A stretch of DNA of 64,000 nucleotides, from assembly GCF_910578445.1 (NCBI RefSeq), contig NZ_CAJTQC010000001.1:248929-312928 (forward strand), given 5' to 3'. The notes beneath the pieces are model-generated. The model made no database searches. It saw only the letters and a program-made list of their open reading frames with translations, and had not been told where the DNA came from. The position numbers and the translations under genes are program-made. Below, one piece after another: positions 35,914 to 44,439 of this stretch (the stretch's first letter is position 1; each line of letters opens with the position of its first letter). Origin of the DNA: an uncultured Duncaniella sp. Lineage in GTDB: Bacteria > Bacteroidota > Bacteroidia > Bacteroidales > Muribaculaceae.

Positions 35914-35921
35914 CAAAGGTA
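35914..35921 (-). promoter_or_regulatory. -7 box for rpoD
   Basis: Minus strand TACCTTTG followed by CAC, matching TAnnTTTG, 27 bases before the ATG. Confidence 0.55.
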
Positions 35922-36049
35922 GTAATTTTCCGGCTGATGTCAAAATAAAAAGGTGCTAAATGCGTGCCATCGAGGGCTGTTTTTAGCTGCTTTTGTCGAA
36001 AAGTTGCTCCTAAACCGAGGTTGTAGTGGGAAAAATGAAAATTTATTCG

Positions 36050-36057
36050 TAACTTTG
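36050..36057 (+). promoter_or_regulatory. -7 box for the GT5-like gene
   Basis: TAACTTTG followed by CA, an excellent -7 match. The leader that follows (about 36064-36166) contains a GAACCGGCG / CGCCGGTTC inverted repeat at roughly 36079-36141 that could fold as a long hairpin before the start codon. Confidence 0.6.
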
Positions 36058-36166
36058 CAATCCGAATCACATAACAAAGAACCGGCGCTCAGGGTTCGGA
36101 ATCCCACGGTTTCGTGCTTTCGATGAGCTGTCGCCGGTTCGATTAAAAAAGTCTATCTAACCCTGC

Positions 36167-36991
36167 ATGGAGTCAAAAAAAGTACTTTTCATCTCTCAGG
36201 AAGTATCACCTTATCTCCCTGACACCCCAATGTCGGTGCTTGGTCGTGATATTCCCCAAGGAATCCACGGCAAAGAATTTGAAGTAAGAACATTTACGCC
36301 TAAATACGGTTGCATTAACGAACGTCGCAATCAGCTTCACGAGGTCATACGCCTGTCGGGTATGAATCTGATTATTGATGATACAGACCACCCTCTCATC
36401 ATAAAGGTGGCCACCCTTCTGCCGTCTCGAATGCAGGTCTATTTCATTGACAACGACGATTATTTCCAGCCTATGCCTGAAAAGGGGCTTGAGACCGATC
36501 TGCTTGCCGCCGACAATGACGAACGCATCATGTTCTTCACTATGGGCGTTGCCGAAACGGTCAAGAAGCTTCGCTGGCAGCCCGCAGTGATTCATTGCAG
36601 TGGCTGGGTGTCGGCGCTTGCTCCGCTTTATCTGCGTCGCAAATACGGTGATGACCCCACTTTCCGCGATTCGAAGATTGTCTATGCCCTCCAGCCTGAG
36701 AAATTTGAAGGAACTCTTGACCCGCGTTTTGCTGAAAAACTCCTTATGAACGATTTCACCGAGGAGGAGATTGCAGCTCTCGGCAAAGAGCCTGTCGACT
36801 TCGCTACTCTCAACCGTCTTGCAATGGATTATGCCGATGCTGTAATTCAGGTGACTCCCGATGTGGATCCTGCGCTTGTGGAGTATGCTCGCCAGTCGGG
36901 AAAACCATTCCTGCCTTACGAAGACGACGACAGCCGAGTGGGAGCCTACACAGAGTTCTACCGTACGCTTCTCGGCGAGGAAGAAGATTGA
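36167..36991 (+). CDS. GT5-type glycogen/starch synthase N-terminal-domain protein
   Basis: A 274-residue protein matching only the N-terminal Rossmann half of GT5 glycogen synthases: KKVLFISQEVSPY, the DIPQGIHGKEFEVRTFTPKYG region and PAVIHCSGWVSALAPLYL. The C-terminal donor-binding half is absent, and full enzymes are near 480-550 residues. The stand-alone form next to a DUF4270 lipoprotein is a pattern I recall in Bacteroides, so it looks like a conserved stand-alone protein rather than a fragment. Without the second domain, glycogen synthase activity is doubtful; a binding or regulatory role is possible. DUF4270 follows after 28 bases. Confidence 0.8.
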   Translation: MESKKVLFISQEVSPYLPDTPMSVLGRDIPQGIHGKEFEVRTFTPKYGCINERRNQLHEVIRLSGMNLIIDDTDHPLIIKVATLLPSRMQVYFIDNDDYFQPMPEKGLETDLLAADNDERIMFFTMGVAETVKKLRWQPAVIHCSGWVSALAPLYLRRKYGDDPTFRDSKIVYALQPEKFEGTLDPRFAEKLLMNDFTEEEIAALGKEPVDFATLNRLAMDYADAVIQVTPDVDPALVEYARQSGKPFLPYEDDDSRVGAYTEFYRTLLGEEED

Positions 36992-37019
36992 ATCCGTTTT
37001 TCATCACATTGCTTTTTAA

Positions 37020-38441
37020 ATGAAAAAATTAGCTCTGCTTTCAGCCGGCTTTGTGGCCGCAATGGCAGTCGCCTCATGCGACGAGACCACTACCACTGCC
37101 GGTGGTAGTCTGGTTCAGGATGAGGTTGAGATTATAGTCGATTCCGCGTTTACAGTGTCGGGCCATGCTGTGGACAATGATTTCGTGCAGTCGCGCACCG
37201 TGCTTCAGTTGCTCGGTAAGATTGATGCAGATGGCTACGGTTCGCTTTCGAGCGATATCGTGTGTCAGTACATGCCGACAGCCTATGTCGACACGGTCGG
37301 TGTCACTCCGGAGACCATTGACTCCGTAAAGCTTATCCTGACAATGTTTAAGGATGGCTTTGCCGGCGACTCCATCGTCCCGATGGGTGTCTCTGTCTAT
37401 CCTCTCACCCGCCAGCTCCAGTCGCCAATCTACAGTAATTTCGACCCGAAGGACTATTATGACTCGTCGAAACTTCTCGGGTCAACCACTTACTCCGGCT
37501 TGATTGACGGTGCGGAAGGTGTCGGAGCAGATAATTCAGGCAGTATATACAAGGATATATTTGTCACTTTGCCTCGTCAGATCGGTGTTGACCTCTACAA
37601 CGAGTTCAAGACCAAGGAATCTACCTTCAGCACTCCTCAGGCATTTGCCGAATGGTTCCCCGGCCTTTATATCACCAACTCGTTTGGCTCGGGACGTGTC
37701 ACCCGTGTGGTCAGCAACATGATCAATGTCTATTATCGTTCGGTTCAGCCCATCCCGAATACCGATCCTCAGCGCGACACGATTCTTAACGGTACAGGGA
37801 CATATATGGCTGTGACACCTGAGATTATCACCAACAACAATATTGCCTACAAGATGTCGGAGCGTCTGCGTCAGCGCGCCACTTCAGGTGAGGCTATACT
37901 TGTCGGTCCGACAGGCTACGATGTGGAGTTTACATTCCCTGCGCGTCAGATTATCGAACGCTATAAGGAGCAGAGCAATGCTCTTTCTGTCATCAATTCA
38001 CTCTCGCTCACCATTCCGGTCGAGGAGATTGAAAATAACTATGGCCTGACTCCTCCCCCCTACATCCTTGTTGTCAAGAAGAAAGACAAGTCGAAATTTT
38101 TCTCAGGCACACAGATTAATGACGATGTGTCATCTTTCTATGCTTCATATAACTCGACTACCAAGTCATATACCGTCTCGTCGATGCGCGACTATCTGAT
38201 GGACATCATTGACCGGGGAGAGGTGACAGCTGAGGATGAGGAGTTTGTGATATGTCCCGCATTGGTGTCGTTCTTTGTCAATTCATCATCGAACTACTAT
38301 AATTATTACTACGGTTATAACACCACTTCCACTCAGGTAAGCTCGATAACTCCTTATGTGACAGAGCCTGTCATGGGTAAACTCGATTTTGATAAGGCAA
38401 AAATCGTCTTTACCTTCACTAAGCAGACATTGGGAAACTGA
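37020..38441 (+). CDS. DUF4270 lipoprotein
   Basis: A 473-residue exported lipoprotein with signal MKKLALLSAGFVAAMAVASC and Cys20 as lipidation site. The body is beta-rich with repeated Val/Ile/Ser/Thr patches and matches DUF4270, a Bacteroidetes family of unknown function usually encoded after the GT5-like gene, as here. It probably sits in the outer membrane. I see no catalytic motif. No strong terminator follows; the tRNA promoter begins about 50 bases downstream. Confidence 0.8.
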   Translation: MKKLALLSAGFVAAMAVASCDETTTTAGGSLVQDEVEIIVDSAFTVSGHAVDNDFVQSRTVLQLLGKIDADGYGSLSSDIVCQYMPTAYVDTVGVTPETIDSVKLILTMFKDGFAGDSIVPMGVSVYPLTRQLQSPIYSNFDPKDYYDSSKLLGSTTYSGLIDGAEGVGADNSGSIYKDIFVTLPRQIGVDLYNEFKTKESTFSTPQAFAEWFPGLYITNSFGSGRVTRVVSNMINVYYRSVQPIPNTDPQRDTILNGTGTYMAVTPEIITNNNIAYKMSERLRQRATSGEAILVGPTGYDVEFTFPARQIIERYKEQSNALSVINSLSLTIPVEEIENNYGLTPPPYILVVKKKDKSKFFSGTQINDDVSSFYASYNSTTKSYTVSSMRDYLMDIIDRGEVTAEDEEFVICPALVSFFVNSSSNYYNYYYGYNTTSTQVSSITPYVTEPVMGKLDFDKAKIVFTFTKQTLGN

Positions 38442-38493
38442 AAGTGATAAGATTTTTTTGCCGTCAGGCATCTGTATAATCAGGAAAAATCAT

Positions 38494-38501
38494 TAACTTT
38501 G
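38494..38501 (+). promoter_or_regulatory. -7 box for tRNA-Thr
   Basis: TAACTTTG followed by CAG, 52 bases before the mature tRNA 5' end. The leader holds a GAGGTGA / TCACCTC inverted repeat (38517-38523 with 38540-38546). Confidence 0.5.
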
Positions 38502-38553
38502 CAGTCGAAAATAAAAGAGGTGAAGGATTGAAACCTCCGTCACCTCACTTCAA

Positions 38554-38627
38554 GCCGCAATAGCTCAGTTGGTTAGAGCATTTCATTCGTAACGAAAAGG
38601 TCGTGGGTTCGAGTCCCACTCGCGGCT
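38554..38627 (+). tRNA. tRNA-Thr (anticodon CGT)
   Basis: A 74-base cloverleaf without encoded CCA. Acceptor arms 38554-38560 and 38620-38626, D arm with AGTTGGTTAGA, anticodon loop TTCGTAA at 38586-38592 (CGT at 38588-38590, reading ACG), T arm GTGGG-TTCGAGT-CCCAC. The acceptor stem has an A-C mismatch at pair 6-67 and the anticodon stem an A-C at 31-39. A hairpin terminator follows. Confidence 0.93.
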
Positions 38628-38634
38628 CAAAAGA

Positions 38635-38666
38635 AAAAGCTGATAATCACACGATTATCAGCTTTT
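38635..38666 (+). terminator. Intrinsic terminator after tRNA-Thr
   Basis: Perfect 14-bp stem (38635-38648 with 38653-38666), 4-base loop, T-rich end. Confidence 0.85.
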
Positions 38667-38834
38667 CTTATATAAACTGTCGCTAAAAGGGGAAATCAAA
38701 AATGACTATAAGTCTACAATCATCAAAGGGATGAATTGCAGCAATGTGCTACAAATACGATACGAGGATGATGCTTTTGAGTAAGATTATCTTACCGAGC
38801 TGTCTTGCGAATGATTAGTGCGCATCGTCAGTGT
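38667..38834. other. Gene-free spacer between tRNA-Thr and the methyltransferase gene
   Basis: About 170 bases with only short open frames and no repeat, integrase remnant or structured RNA that I can recognise. Confidence 0.4.
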
Positions 38835-39632
38835 TTACTTTCGCAGTTCCCAGAAGGCTACGGCGGCTGCGGCAGCGACGTTTAGTGAGTCTACGCCGTG
38901 GGCCATCGGGATGCGGACCGTATAGTCGGCTTCCTCGATGGTGGTCGATGCAAGTCCGTCGCCCTCCGTGCCCATGACTATTGCCAGACGCTCCTCGGCT
39001 TTAAGTCCGGGATGGTCGAGGGGGACTGATTTGTCGGTGAGGGCCATTGCGACAGTCTTGAATCCATATTCTTTCAATGAATTCACAGGGCCGTTGAGCC
39101 ATGTCCACGGAACTTGGAATACAGTGCCCATCGAAACTCTTACGGCTCTGCGGTTGAGCGGGTCACATGATGAGCGGGTGAGCAATACTGCATCAATCCC
39201 GAGTGCGGCGGCCGAACGGAAAATAGCACCGATATTTGTCGTGTCGACCACGCTATCGATGACCACAACGCGCCGGGCATCTTTCAGAAGCGTGTCAAGC
39301 GGCTGGAAAGGCTTGCGCTTCATGGCTGCGAGGACTCCACGGGTGAGCGTGTAGCCGGTGAGAGATGCGAGCATCTGACGGGAAGCTGTATAGACGGTCA
39401 GATCAGGGCGCGAGGCTATGATGTCGGCCGCATCGCCTGTGATGTGCCGTTCCTCACATAGCAGTGATGTGGGTTCGTAGCCGGCAGCGATGGCCACCCG
39501 GATTACTTTTGGGCTTTCAGCGATAAAAATTCCCTTTTCTGGTTCGAGTCGGTTGCGCAGCTGCGCCTCGGTGAGCGACCAGTATGGCTTGACTCCCGGA
39601 TGGTCGAGAGAATCGATGCGGATTACCGGCAT
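38835..39632 (-). CDS. TrmH/SpoU-family RNA 2'-O-methyltransferase
   Basis: SPOUT-fold methyltransferase that modifies ribose 2'-OH in tRNA or rRNA. From the ATG at 39632 it has about 265 residues; an 18-codon upstream extension from a GTG or TTG is possible but less natural. The N-terminal substrate-binding part precedes the knotted domain with DTTNIGAIFRSAAALGID, RVSMGTVFQVPW, VMGTEGDGLA and IPMAHGVDSLNVAAAAAV, the three SpoU motifs. Monocistronic, opposite in direction to fabI. Confidence 0.92.
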   Translation of the reverse strand: MPVIRIDSLDHPGVKPYWSLTEAQLRNRLEPEKGIFIAESPKVIRVAIAAGYEPTSLLCEERHITGDAADIIASRPDLTVYTASRQMLASLTGYTLTRGVLAAMKRKPFQPLDTLLKDARRVVVIDSVVDTTNIGAIFRSAAALGIDAVLLTRSSCDPLNRRAVRVSMGTVFQVPWTWLNGPVNSLKEYGFKTVAMALTDKSVPLDHPGLKAEERLAIVMGTEGDGLASTTIEEADYTVRIPMAHGVDSLNVAAAAAVAFWELRK

Positions 39633-39766
39633 AACTGTGGTTGTTGATGGATAAAATTTATGATGAAATGGTTTAAAACAGTACAAAATTAAGTCACAAA
39701 GGCCGATAATCCAACAAAATGAGTGTAAAAACGACGCTTAATGACTTTTTTCACGCGAAATCTCCG

Positions 39767-39774
39767 TATCTTTG
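39767..39774 (+). promoter_or_regulatory. -7 box for fabI
   Basis: TATCTTTG followed by CAG, 40 bases before the fabI ATG. It decides the start: the TTG at 39772 lies within this box, so the ATG at 39814 must be the true start. Confidence 0.6.
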
Positions 39775-39813
39775 CAGTCAAGAATCATTCATAAGAACCA
39801 ATTACCTTATAAA

Positions 39814-40671
39814 ATGGCTTATAATCTTTTGAAAGGAAAGCGCGGCATCATTTTCGGCGCGCTCAATGACATGAGTATTGCCTGGAAAGTGGCTGAGAAA
39901 GCCGTAGAGGAAGGCGCAACAATCACTCTGTCAAACACTCCTGTGGCCGTGCGCATGGGCGATGTAAGCAAGCTTGGCGAACAGCTCGGCGCTGAAGTCA
40001 TCCCCGCTGACGCCACTAATGTCGAAGACCTCGAAATGGTGTTTCAGAAGTCAATGGAAATCCTTGGCGGTAAGATTGATTTCGTACTCCACTCGATAGG
40101 CATGTCGCCCAATGTACGTAAAAAACGTCTCTATGACGATATCGACTACGATCTGCTCAACAAGACTCTTGACATTTCGGCTATCTCGTTCCACAAGATG
40201 ATTCAGGCTGCCAAGAAGCTCGATGCAATCGCCGACCACGGCAGCATCGTGGCTCTCAGCTATATCGCAGCCCAGCGCACCATGTTCGGCTACAATGACA
40301 TGGCCGACGCCAAGGCGCTTCTTGAATCTATCGCCCGTAGCTTCGGCTATATCTACGGACGTGAGAAATCAGTGCGTATCAACACCATCTCGCAGTCTCC
40401 GACTCAGACCACTGCCGGAAGCGGTGTGAAGGGTATGTCGTCGCTCATGGACTTCGCCAACCGCATGTCGCCTCTGGGCAATGCGACAGCCGACGAATGT
40501 GCCGACTACTGCATCGTGATGTTCAGCGACCTCACCCGCAAGGTGACTATGCAGAACCTCTTCCACGACGGCGGTTTCTCAAGCATGGGTATGAGCCTCC
40601 GTGCCATGGACCAGTATGAGAAGAGTTTCGACGACTACCGCAACTCTGACGGTACAATCCAGTATGGTTAA
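39814..40671 (+). CDS. fabI: Enoyl-[acyl-carrier-protein] reductase (NADH)
   Basis: Last reduction in each cycle of type II fatty acid synthesis. About 285 residues from the ATG at 39814. It is a short-chain dehydrogenase with the N-terminal GKRGIIFGALNDMSIAW nucleotide-binding region, the LHSIGMSPN segment and the SYIAAQRTMFGYNDMADAKALL region, where the FabI-type Tyr-x6-Lys is expected. Monocistronic, with its own promoter and a strong terminator. Confidence 0.95.
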   Translation: MAYNLLKGKRGIIFGALNDMSIAWKVAEKAVEEGATITLSNTPVAVRMGDVSKLGEQLGAEVIPADATNVEDLEMVFQKSMEILGGKIDFVLHSIGMSPNVRKKRLYDDIDYDLLNKTLDISAISFHKMIQAAKKLDAIADHGSIVALSYIAAQRTMFGYNDMADAKALLESIARSFGYIYGREKSVRINTISQSPTQTTAGSGVKGMSSLMDFANRMSPLGNATADECADYCIVMFSDLTRKVTMQNLFHDGGFSSMGMSLRAMDQYEKSFDDYRNSDGTIQYG

Positions 40672-40722
40672 TGCCGCGTAGCGTGACTTCCAATCGGTCA
40701 CGTCAGGATTAATAAAAAGACT

Positions 40723-40758
40723 ATCGGCCATGCAGAACTGAAATTCTGCATGGCCGAT
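40723..40758 (+). terminator. Intrinsic terminator after fabI
   Basis: Perfect 15-bp stem (40723-40737 with 40744-40758), 6-base loop, then GTTTTTT. It lies between the convergent fabI and rhaD. Confidence 0.93.
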
Positions 40759-40789
40759 GTTTTTTACTGTCGTGATTTATGCCGTTTTT

Positions 40790-41599
40790 TTATTTCGGGA
40801 GATTGAAAGCGACAGTCATTTCACGCATCTGCTCGTTGCTCATGCCGTCAGGTTCGAAGCCCATGTTTTTGGCTGCGATGTAGATAAGGGCCGATTTGTT
40901 AAGCACGTCAATCTGGTCGAAAGCCGCCATGACATCCTTCTCGACAGCGAACACACCATGCTTCTCCCAGAGAGTCACGTCATAGTCGCCGAGCTCCTTG
41001 ATTGTAGCTTCTGCGAGTTCGTTTGAGCTGGGGAGCTTGTAGGGGATGATGCCGAGTCCGCGGGGGCAGAATGCCTTTGTCTCGGGAATCATGCTCCAAA
41101 GGAGGTTGGTTGCCACGTCCTTCTCGAGGAACTTCTTGCAGTGGCTCATTGCCACGAGTTCAATCGGGTGGGTATGGACTGAAGCCTTGTAGTCAGAACC
41201 CTTTGAGATGAGATAGTTGTGGACTGCAAGGTGTGAAGGAAGCTCAGAAGTGGGCTTCACAGGCTTGTCAGCGATGATTTCGTAGTGTGCACAGTCGTCA
41301 GTGATGCGGATGATTGAACCGTTGTCCATCGGACGGCATGCGAGGTCGCGCATGCGCATGTTTGTGCCCTTGCAGTAGAAGTAGCAGCCCTTGAGATGGG
41401 GGAGGGTGAGACCGATGGGTGTCACGGGTGAGATAGCGGGCATGTTGCGGATTTCATCGTCGACGTGTTCGGTGATGTTGACGGTGATGTTGCCGCCGTT
41501 GCGTTCAGCCCAGCCTTTTTGCCAGAGATAACCGGCCACTTCGGCCACTTTTTCCACTTCCTCGCGCAGTGCGGGACGATTTTCTAAGATAGATGACAT
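40790..41599 (-). CDS. rhaD: Rhamnulose-1-phosphate aldolase
   Basis: Class II zinc aldolase that splits L-rhamnulose 1-phosphate into dihydroxyacetone phosphate and L-lactaldehyde. It has 269 residues, family length. The N-terminal half has WAERNGGNITVNI, and the metal-binding part has HLAVHNYLISKG and SVHTHPIELVAMSH. Last gene of the minus-strand rha cluster, 25 bases after rhaT and converging on the fabI terminator. Its lactaldehyde product is the substrate of FucO encoded at 60590-61744. Confidence 0.95.
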   Translation of the reverse strand: MSSILENRPALREEVEKVAEVAGYLWQKGWAERNGGNITVNITEHVDDEIRNMPAISPVTPIGLTLPHLKGCYFYCKGTNMRMRDLACRPMDNGSIIRITDDCAHYEIIADKPVKPTSELPSHLAVHNYLISKGSDYKASVHTHPIELVAMSHCKKFLEKDVATNLLWSMIPETKAFCPRGLGIIPYKLPSSNELAEATIKELGDYDVTLWEKHGVFAVEKDVMAAFDQIDVLNKSALIYIAAKNMGFEPDGMSNEQMREMTVAFNLPK

Positions 41600-41624
41600 A
41601 GTTGATTGTGTATGTGAGATTGGA

Positions 41625-42659
41625 TTATCCGATTAATTGGGGAAGGAAGCATGACACGATGAGGACCACGATGCCGATGATGAGAACCGTGATGGTCTTC
41701 GACGAGCAGCCTTTCCATTCTTTGAGGATGATGCCCCACACGTTGGAGAACACGACATTGAGGGCCATGAGTATGCAGAACGAGAGTGTCATGAGTGTCG
41801 GAGAGTCGGTGAGGAAACCCTTGCCGAGCGCCAGTCCGAAGAACTGGCTATACCACAGCGCGCCGGCCAGCAGACAGAAAATAAGGTTGTTGGCGAGCAC
41901 GCCTGTCTTGCCGTAGTCACTCCAAGTATGATTTTTCTGGTTCTGATAGAAGCAGTAGATGGCGTTTGTCACAAAACCTCCGAGTGTCACAAGGAATGTG
42001 GCCGGAAGAGTCTTGTAGATGTCAGGAGTAAGGTCGCCGAAGTTGATGCCGCTGCCGAATTCGAGGCCGACGTTGAAACATCCGCTCATGAAACCGGCAA
42101 GGAGTGCGATGGTTATGCCTTTGGGGAAATTGAAGTCCTTGACGGCTGCCTTCTTTTCTTCCTCGCTGAGTGAGGATGCCTTCATCGAACCGGCGATGCC
42201 GATGATGGCGATGCCGATGAGGGTGACAATCACACCGAGAATCACGGCGAATGTCAGTTGAGAGAGAGGATCATTTTCCGGGAAGAAAATGTTGAGCAGG
42301 ACAGGACCCATGATTGTACCGAGGCCTGCGCAAGTGCCAAGTGCGATTGACTGGCCGAGTGCGACGCCAAGATAGCGCATTGAAAGTCCGAAAGTCAGAC
42401 CGCCGACTCCCCACAATGCTCCGAACAGGATTGTCATCCAGACATTGAACGACTGCTCGGGGACGAAAAGCTCGCAGAGAGAATGTCCCGCAGGCACGGC
42501 GAGCAGTGCGCCGAGGAACGGCAGAATCAGCCATGCGAATACTCCTTGCACAATCCAGTAGCTTTCCCAGCTCCACGACTTAATCTTGTTGATGGGAACA
42601 TAGCAGCTCGACTGGCAGAATGCACCTACGGCTATGATTAATAAACCTATTAGTAGCAT
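41625..42659 (-). CDS. rhaT: L-rhamnose/H+ symporter
   Basis: A 344-residue inner-membrane protein with about ten hydrophobic helices, matching the RhaT family: WSWESYWIVQGVFAWLILPF near the N-terminus, WGVGGLTFGLSMRYLGVALGQS in the middle, and the later GFMSGCFNVGLEFG. It imports L-rhamnose with protons. It lies 25 bases upstream of rhaD, but is cut off from rhaA by a 436-base non-coding stretch with inverted repeats, so it may need its own promoter. Confidence 0.94.
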   Translation of the reverse strand: MLLIGLLIIAVGAFCQSSCYVPINKIKSWSWESYWIVQGVFAWLILPFLGALLAVPAGHSLCELFVPEQSFNVWMTILFGALWGVGGLTFGLSMRYLGVALGQSIALGTCAGLGTIMGPVLLNIFFPENDPLSQLTFAVILGVIVTLIGIAIIGIAGSMKASSLSEEEKKAAVKDFNFPKGITIALLAGFMSGCFNVGLEFGSGINFGDLTPDIYKTLPATFLVTLGGFVTNAIYCFYQNQKNHTWSDYGKTGVLANNLIFCLLAGALWYSQFFGLALGKGFLTDSPTLMTLSFCILMALNVVFSNVWGIILKEWKGCSSKTITVLIIGIVVLIVSCFLPQLIG

Positions 42660-42686
42660 GTTTGATTGGTTTTAGCATAGAGATTT

Positions 42687-43007
42687 AGAGGGAGTTTAAT
42701 AACAATAGTTAAAATCTGAGCGAAAGTTTTGAGATGGATATGGCTCTGAATTGAAGGAGCATAGCGTGCTATGTGACTGAAATGAAGAGTCATAGACACT
42801 CAAAACTTTCGGAGGCGATGGTATTGTCTTTTCTTCTGTATGCTGTTTCATGAATAAAAATTTTTAAGTTACCAAGCCTTGGTGTCTCTTTTGCTAAATT
42901 GTTGAAGCTCGTCAGTCACATAGCGCGCTATGCTCCTTCCTCGCTTACAACAATTTACCTAAAAGATACACCACTCAGATTTTAACTATTGTTATTAAAC
43001 ACCCTCT
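42687..43007. mobile_element. 321-bp non-coding element with 34-bp terminal inverted repeats and two inner hairpins
   Basis: The ends 42687-42720 and 42974-43007 are inverted copies differing at one of 34 positions. Inside are two hairpins facing each other. The left spans 42722-42810 with 12-bp arms. The right spans about 42880-42972 with arms 42895-42908 and 42943-42957, plus an outer imperfect pair. Each hairpin carries the same 28-base core in opposite orientation (42753-42780 and 42912-42939, 27 of 28 identical), itself centred on CATAGCGYGCTATG. No ORF or transposase is present. The layout resembles a MITE or a REP/BIME-type doublet; I do not recognise the family. No target-site duplication is obvious. 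Confidence 0.6.
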
Positions 43008-43070
43008 TAAAATATAGAGTATAGTATCTTAGATTGGTGTTGTCCTGACAGATCTATACTCTATATTTTA
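43008..43070. terminator. 17-bp palindrome downstream of rhaA
   Basis: Perfect 17-bp arms (43008-43024 with 43054-43070), 29-base loop, AT-rich, 26 bases beyond the rhaA stop. Its minus-strand 3' side ends in TTTTA, so it may stop or attenuate transcription before rhaT. Confidence 0.5.
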
Positions 43071-43095
43071 GCTCTATACTTTTAAAATTTAATGA

Positions 43096-44349
43096 TTAGC
43101 GCTTGGATGTCACGTCGCGTTCGTAGCCTTCTACCTCAGTGATGTAGCTTTCGCCTACGGGTACGTTGTTCTTGAGGCAGAACATATCGTAGACAGCGTT
43201 CCACGGGAGGTTCTTGCACTCTTCGAGGAGGGCGAGGCGCTGGAATCTCTTGTCGGCGAGCTCGTATTTGCGGAGTGTGTCGGTCGGTTCGAGGAGTGCG
43301 CGGAGCATACACTTCTGGGCTGCACGGCTGCCGATTACGTAAGCACCGATGCGGTTGAGTGTTCCGTCGAAATAGTCGAGACCATAGTGAACGCGGTTGA
43401 GAGCGCCTGCACGCACGATTTCGCTGAAGAGGTCCATAGTGGGATCGTCCATGATTGTCACGTGGTCAGAGTCCCAGCGGATGGGGCGTGATACGTGGAG
43501 CATGAGTTCGGGAACGAAGAGGAGCATGGCTGATACCTTGTCGGCTACGCTTTCGGTCGGGTGGAAGTGGCCGGTGTCAAGAGTGATCATCATGTCGTTC
43601 TTGGCAGCGTAGGAAGTATAGAAGTCGTTTGAACCTACGGTGTAGCTTTCGAGTCCGATACCGAACACCTTGGATTCAACGCAGTCTTTCATCCAGTCAT
43701 ACTTGTGTTCGAAAATCTGGTCGAGAGAATCCTTGAGGAGTTCACGATACATGTAGCGGTTTACGGTGATGTCTTTCGAACCGTCGTGAACCCAAGTGTT
43801 CATGATACAGGGATCCTGCTGAGCCTCACCCATTGCCTGAGCGATGGCACGGCAGCGCTTAGAGTGTTCGATCCAGAAATCGCGGATGCCCTTGTCGGGG
43901 TTCGAGAGGCTGAGGTCGCCGCTCTTGGGGTGAGAGAATGAGGTAGAGTTGAAGTCAAGTTTGATATCGTTTGCCTTACCCCAGTCAATCCAGCTCTGGA
44001 AGTGTTCTACAGAGCACTGGTCGCGGTCAACGAACTTGTCGCCGAAGTCACCGTAGATTTCGTGGAGGTTGAGACGGTGTTTACCGGGGATGAGGCTCAT
44101 TGCATAGAGGATATCCGCGCGGAGTTCATCTATATTGCGGGCCTTACCGGGGTAGTTGCCGTTGACTTGGATGCCGCCGGTGAGCGAGCCACCCTGATTT
44201 TCGAAACCTGCCACATCGTCTGCCTGCCAGCAGTGCATGCTGAGGTGGAAATCCTGCATCTGGTCAAGTACTTTGTCAGTATCTATTCCGACGGCTGCAT
44301 AACGTTCTTTGGCGATTTCATAAGCCTTTTTTACTAATTCTTCTTTCAT
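43096..44349 (-). CDS. rhaA: L-rhamnose isomerase
   Basis: Metal-dependent TIM-barrel isomerase of L-rhamnose to L-rhamnulose, first step of the catabolic pathway. It has 417 residues, family length. Visible conserved segments are MHCWQADDV, NLHEIYGDF, FNSTSFSHP, NTWVHDGSKD and the metal-binding ITLDTGHFHPTE. It follows rhaB by 90 bases on the same strand. Confidence 0.96.
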   Translation of the reverse strand: MKEELVKKAYEIAKERYAAVGIDTDKVLDQMQDFHLSMHCWQADDVAGFENQGGSLTGGIQVNGNYPGKARNIDELRADILYAMSLIPGKHRLNLHEIYGDFGDKFVDRDQCSVEHFQSWIDWGKANDIKLDFNSTSFSHPKSGDLSLSNPDKGIRDFWIEHSKRCRAIAQAMGEAQQDPCIMNTWVHDGSKDITVNRYMYRELLKDSLDQIFEHKYDWMKDCVESKVFGIGLESYTVGSNDFYTSYAAKNDMMITLDTGHFHPTESVADKVSAMLLFVPELMLHVSRPIRWDSDHVTIMDDPTMDLFSEIVRAGALNRVHYGLDYFDGTLNRIGAYVIGSRAAQKCMLRALLEPTDTLRKYELADKRFQRLALLEECKNLPWNAVYDMFCLKNNVPVGESYITEVEGYERDVTSKR

Positions 44350-44439
44350 GATGTAAGGTAAAATTTGGTTTGTGGTATTAATAAATGGATTATATGTTCT
44401 ATTGAGATATGGATTGGTCGTGAGTTGAGGTCGACACTG

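Larger units (their letters stand above)
42660..43095. other. Non-coding gap in the rha operon holding inverted-repeat elements
   Basis: Between the convergent-free ends of rhaT start and rhaA stop (both minus strand) lie 436 bases without an ORF. They hold a 321-base inverted-repeat element (42687-43007) and a separate 17-bp-stem palindrome (43008-43070), which together fill most of the gap. Confidence 0.8.

Noticed and set aside
36167..36991. GT5-like gene as a truncated pseudogene
   Set aside because: It matches only half of glycogen synthase, but it is cleanly bounded, has a strong promoter, and its pairing with DUF4270 recurs in Bacteroidetes as I recall, so a conserved stand-alone protein is more likely.
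42687..43007. Reading the repeats in the rha gap as a CRISPR array
   Set aside because: There are only two copies of the 28-base core, in opposite orientation, with no regular spacers and no cas genes.
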